Source: JBOFBH01 sp051657715 (GTDB taxonomy: Bacteria > Actinomycetota > Actinomycetes > Actinomycetales > Angustibacteraceae). From it: a DNA stretch of 64,000 bases. Numbering within the stretch: position 1 is the first letter of the stretch; every line of letters starts with the position of its first letter. The position numbers were made by a program, and so were the translations under genes. Of this stretch, positions 50,227 through 57,989 are shown in pieces. The notes under the pieces are model-generated. The model worked only from the letters and a program-made list of their open reading frames with translations. It had not been told where the DNA came from and made no database searches. The stretch is taken from contig JBOFLF010000015.1 in assembly GCA_051657715.1 (NCBI GenBank), forward strand, positions 1 through 64,000. Direction: 5' to 3'.

Positions 50227-52224
50227 ATGTCGGGATCTCACCAGACCATCGCTAGCCAGCACGTGCCCCGGCACGCGGTCACCCTCGATGCCCGACCGAT
50301 CCCCGGCGGTGATCCCAGTCGGCGACGTCGATTGGGTGAGGTGTTGATCGACGAGCAGTTGCTCACCGACGAGCAGCTAGTGCACGCGCTCGCCGTCCAA
50401 CGCTCAGCGCAGGGCAGCCGCAAGCGCCTCGGCCAGGTGGTCGCCGAGCTGGGCTATGCGTCCGAGAGCGAGATCGCCGAGGCTCTGGCTGCGCACCTGC
50501 AGCTGGAGTCGGTGGACCTGTCCTGGGTGATCCCGGCGGCGGACGTGGTGCGGCTGCTACCCCGCGCGGTGGCCGACCGGACCGGGGTGCTCCCGCTGGA
50601 CCGGCACCCCGACGGCGGGCTGATCGTCGCCGCGTCCGACCCGACGAACGTGCTCGCGCTGGACGACGTGCGGATGTACACCAAGGCCAGCGAGCTCTAC
50701 ATCGTTGTCGCGCCGGAATCCCAGATCCGCGACCACCTGACCCGGGCATGGGCGTTGAACGCCGACGACTCCGAGGTCTCGCAGATCGCCGCGGACGTAC
50801 CTGCCGAGGACGACGACCTCAGCGCCCAGGCGGATGCGGCCCTGTCCGCCACCACCACGGACGACGCGCCGGTCGTGAAGCTGGTCAGCCAGGTGCTCAT
50901 GGACGCCGCCCGCCTCGGCGCGTCCGACATCCACCTGGAGACCCAGCGGGACGGGCTGCGGATCCGGTACCGGGTGGACGGGATGCTCCGGGACGTGATG
51001 ACCGCGCCCAAGCGGATCAGCCCCTCCGTGGTGAGCCGGGTGAAGATCATGTCCGGCCTGGACATCGCCGAGCGCCGGGTCCCGCAGGACGGCCGCAGCC
51101 GGATCATGGTGGACGGCACGGCGGTCGATGCCCGGGTCAGCACGCTGCCGGCGTTGCACGGGGAGAAGGTCGTCGTCCGGTTGCTAACCCGGTCCGCGCA
51201 GGTGCCGTCGCTGGACTCGCTCGGTTTCGAGCCGGCACAGCTGGAGCTGTTCCGCTCCGCGCTCGCGGTGCCGCAAGGGCTGGTGCTGATCACCGGGCCG
51301 ACCGGCTCGGGTAAGACCAACACCCTGTACGCCGCGATCAGCGAGACGATGACGCCGGAGAAGAACATCGTCACCCTGGAGGATCCGGTCGAGGTGCAGC
51401 TGCCCGGCATCACCCAGGTCCAGGTGCACGTGAAGTCCGGGTTGACCTTCGACGCCGGGCTGCGCTCGATCCTGCGGCAGGACCCGGACATCGTGCTGCT
51501 CGGCGAGGTCCGGGACAGCGAGACCGCGGAGCTGGCCCTCAAGGCGTCGCTGACCGGCCACCTGGTGCTCACCACGCTGCACACCAACTCCGCGGTGGCG
51601 GCGTTGACCCGCCTGGTGGACATGGGGGTCGAGCCGTTCCTGGTCGCCTCGTCGCTGACTGCGGCGATCGCCCAGCGGCTGGTCCGCAAACCCTGCGACG
51701 CCTGCGCCGTCGGGTACATCCCGGACGAGGACACCCTGGCGTTGCTGGGCCTGCGGATCGAGGACATCCTCGACGCGACCCCGCTCAGGGGCACCGGGTG
51801 CCCGGACTGCGGTGGCACCGGCTACCGCGGTCGCACCGCCGTCTACGAGATGCTCACCGTGGACACCGCGATGCGACAGGTGCTGATGGCCGGGGCCAGC
51901 GAGTCCGCGGTCGGTGCCCAGGCCCGCGCCGCCGGCATGCTCACTCTGCGCGGTGCCGCGCTGGAGAAGGCGAAGCGCGGCGAGACGACCTTCGAGGAAG
52001 CGGTCCGGGTCACCCACACCGACCACGCCTCCGGCCGGCACTGCCCGTCCTGTGAGCGCGGGATCCAGCACGACATGGTCGCGTGCCCGTGGTGCGGGGT
52101 GAGCGTGGACCACGGCTCCTGCTCGACCTGCTCCCGCCAGCTGGACCCGGACTGGCGGCTGTGCCCGTGGTGTCGGACCCCGGCCAGCTCGAGCAGCGCT
52201 CCCCTCACGCACGCCGTGCCCTGA
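50227..52224 (+). CDS. pilB: GspE/PilB-type ATPase with C-terminal zinc ribbons
   Basis: 665 residues from the ATG at 50227. N-terminal MshEN domain (about 35-180; LGEVLIDEQLLTDEQL), ATPase core with Walker A GPTGSGKT (357-364), RQDPDIVLLGEVRD Walker B and TTLHTNSA His box, and the usual tetra-cysteine site (CDAC, later CPDC). Unusually, the last 60 residues add four more C-x2-C pairs (CPSC, CPWC, CSTC, CPWC), read as two zinc ribbons. It is the extension motor of a type IV pilus/type II system, but no pilC, pilT or pilin lies nearby. Confidence 0.92.
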   Translation: MSGSHQTIASQHVPRHAVTLDARPIPGGDPSRRRRLGEVLIDEQLLTDEQLVHALAVQRSAQGSRKRLGQVVAELGYASESEIAEALAAHLQLESVDLSWVIPAADVVRLLPRAVADRTGVLPLDRHPDGGLIVAASDPTNVLALDDVRMYTKASELYIVVAPESQIRDHLTRAWALNADDSEVSQIAADVPAEDDDLSAQADAALSATTTDDAPVVKLVSQVLMDAARLGASDIHLETQRDGLRIRYRVDGMLRDVMTAPKRISPSVVSRVKIMSGLDIAERRVPQDGRSRIMVDGTAVDARVSTLPALHGEKVVVRLLTRSAQVPSLDSLGFEPAQLELFRSALAVPQGLVLITGPTGSGKTNTLYAAISETMTPEKNIVTLEDPVEVQLPGITQVQVHVKSGLTFDAGLRSILRQDPDIVLLGEVRDSETAELALKASLTGHLVLTTLHTNSAVAALTRLVDMGVEPFLVASSLTAAIAQRLVRKPCDACAVGYIPDEDTLALLGLRIEDILDATPLRGTGCPDCGGTGYRGRTAVYEMLTVDTAMRQVLMAGASESAVGAQARAAGMLTLRGAALEKAKRGETTFEEAVRVTHTDHASGRHCPSCERGIQHDMVACPWCGVSVDHGSCSTCSRQLDPDWRLCPWCRTPASSSSAPLTHAVP

Positions 52225-52246
52225 GGCCCGGCCTGACTGTGGGATC

Positions 52247-52252
52247 TAGCAT
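52247..52252 (+). promoter_or_regulatory. -10 hexamer TAGCAT, leaderless start of mrp
   Basis: TAGCAT lies exactly six bases before the mrp ATG, with no Shine-Dalgarno. Confidence 0.5.
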
Positions 52253-52258
52253 CGACGT

Positions 52259-53392
52259 ATGCCGACCCCGACCGCAGACCTGATTCGTGCGGCCCTCGCC
52301 CGCGTCGACGATCCGGAGATCCGCCGTCCGATCACCGAGCTCGGCATGGTCAAGGACGTCGCGGTGGGCGCTGACGGCACCGTCCGGGTCGAGGTGCTGC
52401 TGACCATCGCGGGGTGCCCGATGAAGGACACCCTCACCCGAGACATCACCCGCGAGGTCGCCGCCCTCGACGGCGTCACCGACGTCGAGGTGGAGCTCGG
52501 GGTGATGAGCGCCGAACAACGCCAACGGTTGCGGGAGCTGCTGCGGGGTGACCAGGCCGAGCGCGAGGTGCCCTTCGCCCAGCCCGGATCGCTCACCCGA
52601 GTTTATGCGGTGGCCTCCGGCAAGGGCGGGGTCGGCAAGTCGTCGATCACGGTGAACCTGGCCGCGGCGATGGCCGCCGAGGGCCTGCGGGTGGGCGTCG
52701 TCGACGCCGACGTGTACGGGTTCTCGGTGCCCCGGATGCTCGGCGTCCAGCAGCGGCCGACCCAGGTGGACGAGATGATCCTGCCCCCGGTGGCGCACGA
52801 GGTGAAGGTCATCTCGATCGGCATGTTCGTGCCGGGCAACCAACCGGTGGTCTGGCGAGGGCCGATGCTGCACCGGGCACTGCAGCAGTTCCTCGCCGAC
52901 GTGTTCTGGGGCGACCTCGACATCCTCCTGCTCGACCTTCCGCCGGGAACGGGCGACATCGCGATCTCCACGGCGCAGCTGCTGCCGACCGCCGAGATCC
53001 TGGTGGTGACCACCCCGCAGCAGGCGGCGGCCGAGGTCGCCGAGCGTGCTGGGTCGATCGCGTTGCAGACCCGGCAGCAGATCGTCGGGGTGGTGGAGAA
53101 CATGTCCTGGCTGGAGCAGCCGGACGGCTCCCGGCTGGAGCTGTTCGGCGCTGGCGGGGGGAGCGCCGTCGCCGAGGCGTTGACCAGGGCCGTCGGCGTC
53201 GATGTTCCACTACTTGGTCAGATACCGATCGACGTCGCGCTGCGGGCCAGTGGCGACATCGGGGATCCGGTGGTGCTGTCGCACCCGCAAGCACCGTCCG
53301 CGGTCGCCCTGAGCGCCGTGGCCCGAACCTTGAGCCGCCGAGCACGGGGTCTGGCCGGACGATCGCTCAGCCTGACCCCGGTCGCCCACTGA
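52259..53392 (+). CDS. mrp: Mrp/ApbC-family P-loop ATPase (iron-sulphur carrier)
   Basis: 377 residues. N-terminal MIP18/DUF59 domain (about 1-100; VDDPEIRRPITELGMV), then the P-loop core with the deviant Walker A GKGGVGKSS, DADVYGFSVPRML and DLPPGTGD. ApbC proteins transfer Fe-S clusters. The C-terminal CxxC pair used by E. coli ApbC is not present (MSWLEQPDGSRLELFG), as I recall for the mycobacterial protein. Same context as Rv1229c. Confidence 0.94.
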   Translation: MPTPTADLIRAALARVDDPEIRRPITELGMVKDVAVGADGTVRVEVLLTIAGCPMKDTLTRDITREVAALDGVTDVEVELGVMSAEQRQRLRELLRGDQAEREVPFAQPGSLTRVYAVASGKGGVGKSSITVNLAAAMAAEGLRVGVVDADVYGFSVPRMLGVQQRPTQVDEMILPPVAHEVKVISIGMFVPGNQPVVWRGPMLHRALQQFLADVFWGDLDILLLDLPPGTGDIAISTAQLLPTAEILVVTTPQQAAAEVAERAGSIALQTRQQIVGVVENMSWLEQPDGSRLELFGAGGGSAVAEALTRAVGVDVPLLGQIPIDVALRASGDIGDPVVLSHPQAPSAVALSAVARTLSRRARGLAGRSLSLTPVAH

Positions 53393-53532
53393 TCGCCCGC
53401 CGAGGACTGCAAGCCGCTTGAGCGACGCTGGGCTGAGTGGCGGATCCCCGCCACGTTCTTTCTCCAGGGCTGTCTCGGCGGCTGGGTCGTGCTGCACTGG
53501 CGTATCTGCAGACGACCAGGAAAGGAACCATC

Positions 53533-54198
53533 ATGGTGATGGTGAAGAAGTTACTCCCGGCACTCATCGCGCTGGGAACGGGTGTGGGTCTCATCATCGG
53601 CCCTTCGGCAGCGGCCGCTACGCAGGCGGCACCATCCCCAGCGACGGCGCACCACCGTGGGATATCGACAGCTGGCCCCGTACAGGTATCCAGTCACGGT
53701 GGGGTTGACGACGACGGCGTGCAGCTGGTGAAGGCTGTCTTGAAGAGCCAGGATCCGCGCACGGCAGTGGCACGCTTGAATTCAGCGGCCCGGGTGACAT
53801 TCCAGGCGGCACTGGATCGAGGGCTTCGCATCGAAAGCGGCCACGCTCTCGCGGGCGTGAAGCGGGCCGCCAGCCAACGGGCCGCTGGTTGCTGGAGCGA
53901 TTACGAAACCTCCGGCATTACTTTCGCGGGCCTCGATATAGGTCGGATATGGATGCAACTCAATTGGTGCGGAAATGGCTCGGCGATAACCAGGTACAGC
54001 GCAACCCCGTACGGCTGCGTCGGTAGGAACGGGTTCAGCTGTACCGCGAATGCCACCCAATTCCGCAACCTCGGTTGGGAGGTTCGAGCCTTGGGCACAT
54101 ACAGGTTCACCATCTCATGGGCATCAAGCACCAGATGTGCCCAGATCCGTGGCGGAGCTTCAGGCTTGTACTCCACGAGGATCAGCTGCGTTTTGTGA
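53533..54198 (+). CDS. Secreted Cys-rich hypothetical protein
   Basis: 221 residues from the ATG at 53533 (AAGGA Shine-Dalgarno). Signal peptide about 1-29 (KKLLPALIALGTGVGLIIGPSAAAA), a propeptide-like region, and a C-terminal domain with six Cys (CWSDYE, NWCG, YGCVG, FSCTA, RCAQ and SCVL). The second half is richer in A/T than its neighbours. It interrupts the mrp-tatB region, so it may be a later arrival. Not recognised. Confidence 0.75.
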   Translation: MVMVKKLLPALIALGTGVGLIIGPSAAAATQAAPSPATAHHRGISTAGPVQVSSHGGVDDDGVQLVKAVLKSQDPRTAVARLNSAARVTFQAALDRGLRIESGHALAGVKRAASQRAAGCWSDYETSGITFAGLDIGRIWMQLNWCGNGSAITRYSATPYGCVGRNGFSCTANATQFRNLGWEVRALGTYRFTISWASSTRCAQIRGGASGLYSTRISCVL

Positions 54199-54405
54199 CA
54201 GCGTTCCCGAAGTGGCTGGCAGTCCTCGCTGGTCGCTGGTGAGCTGGGCCGCGGGGACCATGCTGACAAGACCGCAGCTGCACCCCTCAAGGCAGCCAGG
54301 TGACGATCAGGTCGGCCAAGCGGCACCGACCGCCCGCCCGAGCGCTTCTGGTCCATCGGCTGGTGGTGCCGGTGCCACCCCGTCACACACTGGCCGTGGT
54401 GGTCG

Positions 54406-54882
54406 TCAGGTGGCGTCGGCGTCGAAGGCGTGCCGTACCCCGCCCGGTGCCTGACCTGGACGCCGGTCAGCCTCGCCGTCCTGCTCTCGATCGGCGACCT
54501 CGTCCGTCACCGCAGTCGCGACGGTGTGGTCTGTCGCTCGTGAAGCGCGGCCGTTGCGGCCACCAGCCGCGCCGTCTCGGCCGTCCTGCAGGCCCAGGGG
54601 GTCGTCGCGGATGCCGAGCGGGTCGTCGTCACCATCGAGAAGCGCCTCGCGGACGATCCGGCGCGGGTCGTAGCGGCGAGGGTCCAGCGCTTGCCAGTCG
54701 ACGTCGTCGAAGTCCTCCCCCATCTCGGCGCGCACCTGCTCACGAGCCCGCGTGGCGAACACCCGCAGCTCCCGTACCAGGCGAGCCAGCTGAGCGGCGT
54801 ACTGCGGCAACCGCTCAGGCCCGAGTACGACGAGCGCCACGAGGATGAGGATCACGAACTCCCAGCCGTTGATGCTCGCCAT
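54406..54882 (-). CDS. tatB: Twin-arginine translocase subunit TatB
   Basis: 158 residues. INGWEFVILILVALVVLGPERLPQYAAQLARLVREL is the TatB/TatA membrane helix, hinge (LGPERLP) and amphipathic helix, followed by a long acidic tail typical of TatB. It is the substrate receptor of the Tat export system. In M. tuberculosis tatB also lies next to the sigE locus. Confidence 0.93.
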   Translation of the reverse strand: MASINGWEFVILILVALVVLGPERLPQYAAQLARLVRELRVFATRAREQVRAEMGEDFDDVDWQALDPRRYDPRRIVREALLDGDDDPLGIRDDPLGLQDGRDGAAGGRNGRASRATDHTVATAVTDEVADREQDGEADRRPGQAPGGVRHAFDADAT

Positions 54883-54967
54883 CCCCTCATCATCCCTCAG
54901 ACGCGGCGGCTGCGACCATGCCGCGTCATGGCGGCAACTTCCAGCCAGCTCACGAACTGCGGTTGGC

Positions 54968-55897
54968 TCAGCGCCCGTCCCGCGCGACGGCAGCCGGCCG
55001 CGTCGAGAATCCTGGTCGGGTCAGCGAACGTGGCGGTGTCGGATCCGGTAGAGCCGCCGTCCGGGGCAGCCACCACCTGGCGCGTGGTGCCACCGTTGCC
55101 TGCACCGGCACGGAGACGATGCCGATCGCCGCCGGGCGAGGTGATCGGCCCACCTCACCAGAACCAGCCACCTGGAACGGCGAACCAGACGATCCGAGAG
55201 CACCAGCAGTCACCGGGGCCACGGACCAGGCGCCACGGAACTCAGCGGACTGCCGATCGATGGACGCCGCCGTCGTCGGTGCTGGACGCGACGCACCGAG
55301 GGCGAGCTCGGGCGCCAATCCCGAGCGCGGACCCGCAGGGGCTACCGGCGCCACCGAGCTGAGCAGGCTCACCGCGACCACACCGGCACCGAGCGCGCCG
55401 ACCGCGACCGCCGCGACCGATCGGCGGACCCGGCGCCCAGTACTGGACCCGAGCCAAGCCGGGGGCGGTGCTAGCGACGCCCTGGCCGCGGCAGCTGGCC
55501 TGGCTGGCCGGCCGGCCACCTGCCGGAGAACGATCGGGTGGTCGAGCACCAACCGTCGCGTCCGCCACGACCCCGCTGGCGGCTCCTTGTGGTGGGCGGC
55601 GATCCGCGCGAAGGGTGCCGGCGCCATCCCTGGCCCGGCGGGTCGACGAAGGGGCACCGGGCCACCCGGCTCGGCCAGCAGCATGAGGTCGTCCAGCAGC
55701 CGCCGGGATGGCTCCGGGACGCCGGTGCCGTGCAGGGCGTGCCGGACCCGCTGCTCGGCCTGCAGCGCCATACGACACCTGACACACCCCAGGGTGTGCG
55801 CGAGCGCGCGAGCGCGCGCATCCGCTGGCATCGACCCGTCGGCCAACGCCGACACCCGCTTACCCAAGCAAGGGCCATGAGACGACCACCGAGTCAC
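54968..55897 (-). CDS. rseA: RseA-type zinc anti-sigma factor
   Basis: 309 residues. The N-terminal zinc anti-sigma motif H34-x3-C38-x2-C41 (AHTLGCVRCR) is followed by a linker, one membrane helix (about 158-180) and an extracellular Pro/Ala-rich part. The start overlaps the sigE stop by four bases (GTGA). It should bind and restrain SigE until envelope stress triggers release. Longer than mycobacterial RseA (which is soluble), and no htrA follows. Confidence 0.9.
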   Translation of the reverse strand: MTRWSSHGPCLGKRVSALADGSMPADARARALAHTLGCVRCRMALQAEQRVRHALHGTGVPEPSRRLLDDLMLLAEPGGPVPLRRPAGPGMAPAPFARIAAHHKEPPAGSWRTRRLVLDHPIVLRQVAGRPARPAAAARASLAPPPAWLGSSTGRRVRRSVAAVAVGALGAGVVAVSLLSSVAPVAPAGPRSGLAPELALGASRPAPTTAASIDRQSAEFRGAWSVAPVTAGALGSSGSPFQVAGSGEVGRSPRPAAIGIVSVPVQATVAPRARWWLPRTAALPDPTPPRSLTRPGFSTRPAAVARDGR

Positions 55898-56616
55898 GAT
55901 CGGCCCTCCGGGTCACCGGAGCAGCGACCATCCCGGACCCCCAGGCGCACTGGAGCGGTTCTCGGGGACCCTGCCGAGGTGATGTCGGTGCCCGGTCGGC
56001 GATGTGCCAACGCGGCACGCAACTGTGCTCGGCCTCGATGGATCCGCGACCGGACCGTCCCTAGCTTCACCCCCAGGGTGGCCGCGACCTCCTCGTAGCT
56101 GAACCCTTCGATGTCACACAGCACCACCGCCGCGCGGAACGCCGGGGCCAGCGAGTCCAGTGCCCGCTGCACGTCGTCGTCGAGGTGGGTGTCGTCGTAC
56201 ACCCGAGACGGGTCTGGTTCCCTGCCGACCAGCCGGTCGTGGGTCTCCGGCGGCAGGGTGTCGAACCGGACGCGCTTGCGGCGGCGCACTCCGTCGAGGA
56301 ACAGGTTGGTGGTGATCCGGTGCAGCCACCCCTCGAACGTCCCCGGCCGGTAGGAGGACAAGCTCCGGAAGACCCGGACGAAGACCTCTTGGGTCAAGTC
56401 CTCCGCGTCGTGCGCGTTGCCGGTGAGCCGGTACGCCAGCCGGTACACCCGGGCCGAGTGGTCGGCGACGATCTGCTCCCAGCTCGGGGGTTGCCAGCCG
56501 GGCTCGGCGGCTGACTGGCCAGCTTGGTTGAAGGGCTGGCCTGGGCGGTCGGTGAGCGCCAGATCGGCGGCGGACGCTGAGGTTGCTGACTGGGACGCGT
56601 GCAGCATGGTGGTCAT
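55894..56616 (-). CDS. sigE: ECF sigma factor SigE
   Basis: 240 residues from the ATG at 56616 (GAGGAG Shine-Dalgarno). The longer upstream frame is rejected because the promoter at 56666-56691 would lie inside it. Region 2 (VYRLAYRLTGNAHDAEDLTQEVFVRVFRSL) and region 4 (DIEGFSYEEVAATLGVKLGTVRSRIHRGR) are complete. Followed by rseA and near tatB, as in the mycobacterial sigE locus controlling envelope stress. Confidence 0.95.
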   Translation of the reverse strand: MTTMLHASQSATSASAADLALTDRPGQPFNQAGQSAAEPGWQPPSWEQIVADHSARVYRLAYRLTGNAHDAEDLTQEVFVRVFRSLSSYRPGTFEGWLHRITTNLFLDGVRRRKRVRFDTLPPETHDRLVGREPDPSRVYDDTHLDDDVQRALDSLAPAFRAAVVLCDIEGFSYEEVAATLGVKLGTVRSRIHRGRAQLRAALAHRRPGTDITSAGSPRTAPVRLGVRDGRCSGDPEGRS

Positions 56617-56665
56617 GGTGGCTCGCCTGCTCCTCTCCCGCGACCCGTGACGCGTCCTCCCGGTC

Positions 56666-56691
56666 AACGGGTGGGCCACGCCTGCCGTTCC
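56666..56691 (-). promoter_or_regulatory. Autoregulated ECF (SigE-type) promoter
   Basis: GGAAC (56687-56691) and CGTT (56666-56669), spaced 17 bases, upstream of sigE. They match the GGAAC-N16/17-CGTT consensus of SigE-family promoters. The predicted mRNA start lies about 40 bases before the sigE ATG. Confidence 0.7.
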
Positions 56692-56864
56692 CCGGGATCT
56701 CCGAGCAGGCCGGGCGCACTAGGCTGATCGTGCTCGCCGCTCCCGGGAACAACCTGGGAGCTGGCTGGGCAACCCCTCCGGGGCCGACGATCAGCGCCCA
56801 GCCCCGGTGCAGGCAGTCCCACCGTGGTGCTCGATATCGAGCGTCTGAGCCATCGAAGAGGTGC

Positions 56865-57500
56865 GTGATCGGCGTCCGCAAACCAGCCAGCCTGGCCTAC
56901 AGCGACTCCTACATCGCCGAGGACGATGTCCTCGTCCGTGCTCGGGCACGCGCCGACGAGCTGGGGTGTCCGGCGACACCACCCGGTTCCGGCGCGGTCC
57001 TGCGGATGCTGGCAGCTGTGCTGCCCGCCCACGCGGCCGTGGAGATCGGGACCGGTGCCGGCGTGTCTGGGATCTGGTTGCTGCGCGGAATGCCCACACC
57101 CGGGGTCCTCACCACGATCGATGTCGAGCCCGAGCACCAGCGAGCCGCGCGCGAGGCATTCGCCGAGGCAGGTATCCCGAACAACCGCACGCGGGTGATC
57201 ACCGGGCGAGCGCTGGAGGTGTTACCCCGACTCTCCGACGGCGGGTACGACCTCGTGCTGTGCGCCGCCGCGCCGGCCGAGTACGAGGACTACCTCTCAC
57301 AGAGCCTGCGACTGCTGCGTCCGGGTGGGGTGCTGATCTTCGACCACGCGCTCTGGCACGACCGGGTGGCCGACCCGGCTCAGCGAGACGAATCCACCAC
57401 AGCAGTCCGCGAGCTCGGCAGACAGGTACGGGAGCACAAGCAGCTGGTACCGGCCCTGCTGCCGTGCGGCGACGGCCTGCTCGTCGCTGTTCGTCGCTGA
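56865..57500 (+). CDS. O-methyltransferase, Rv1220c-type
   Basis: 211 residues from the GTG at 56865 (GAAGAGG upstream). SAM-binding motif I AVEIGTGAGVSGIWLL (62-77 region), VLTTIDVEPEHQRAAR, DLVLCAAAPAEYEDYL and GGVLIFDHALW mark a class I catechol-type O-methyltransferase. It is divergent from sigE, as Rv1220c is in M. tuberculosis. Substrate unknown. Confidence 0.9.
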   Translation: MIGVRKPASLAYSDSYIAEDDVLVRARARADELGCPATPPGSGAVLRMLAAVLPAHAAVEIGTGAGVSGIWLLRGMPTPGVLTTIDVEPEHQRAAREAFAEAGIPNNRTRVITGRALEVLPRLSDGGYDLVLCAAAPAEYEDYLSQSLRLLRPGGVLIFDHALWHDRVADPAQRDESTTAVRELGRQVREHKQLVPALLPCGDGLLVAVRR

Positions 57501-57522
57501 TCGAGCTGGTCAGTTCGACTGG

Positions 57523-57867
57523 TTAGCAACCGGGGCCGGCACCGGCCACGAACCCCGCCGCCCCCTCGGCGATCGCGACCACCTCGAACGGCTCGACCGA
57601 CACCGGCGGGCCGCCGACGATCCGCGAACCAGAGCTGTCGGCCGCGGTAGCGGCGAACTCAGCGGCGAAGGCGTCCCGGGATGCCGCGTCGGCCCACACG
57701 TACGTGCCCTCGAACCACACCCGCTCAGACATCCGCCAGGTCTTGAACCGCAGGCCCTCGCGGCCCGAGAACCGGGCCAACGACGTGCCGGTCACATACT
57801 CTCGCAGCCGGTCCGAAACGTCGGGGTCGGCATCGACCAGCGACCAGCGCACCGTCAACCCGTACAT
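57523..57867 (-). CDS. YdhR-like small alpha/beta-barrel protein
   Basis: 114 residues, ATG preceded by CTGGAGG. TVRWSLVDADPDVSDRLREYV, FKTWRMSERVWFEGTYVWADAASRDAFAAEF is the pattern of YdhR/ABM-type dimeric barrels (putative monooxygenases). No cofactor motif. Assignment by pattern only. Confidence 0.65.
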   Translation of the reverse strand: MYGLTVRWSLVDADPDVSDRLREYVTGTSLARFSGREGLRFKTWRMSERVWFEGTYVWADAASRDAFAAEFAATAADSSGSRIVGGPPVSVEPFEVVAIAEGAAGFVAGAGPGC

Positions 57868-57945
57868 GAGCACCTCCAGGTGAGGCGTCCGCCGCGGCGG
57901 ACGTGGTGGGCACGGGTCCACGGTCGCAGGACGCGATCCTCGCGC

Positions 57946-57989
57946 CAACACCGCCATGGCAACACCGCCCTGGTCAACACCGCCATGGT
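57946..57989. repeat. 14/15-bp tandem repeat (x3) at the pepA 3' end
   Basis: Three copies of caacaccgccatggt-type units immediately downstream of, and reaching, the pepA stop codon. Confidence 0.88.
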
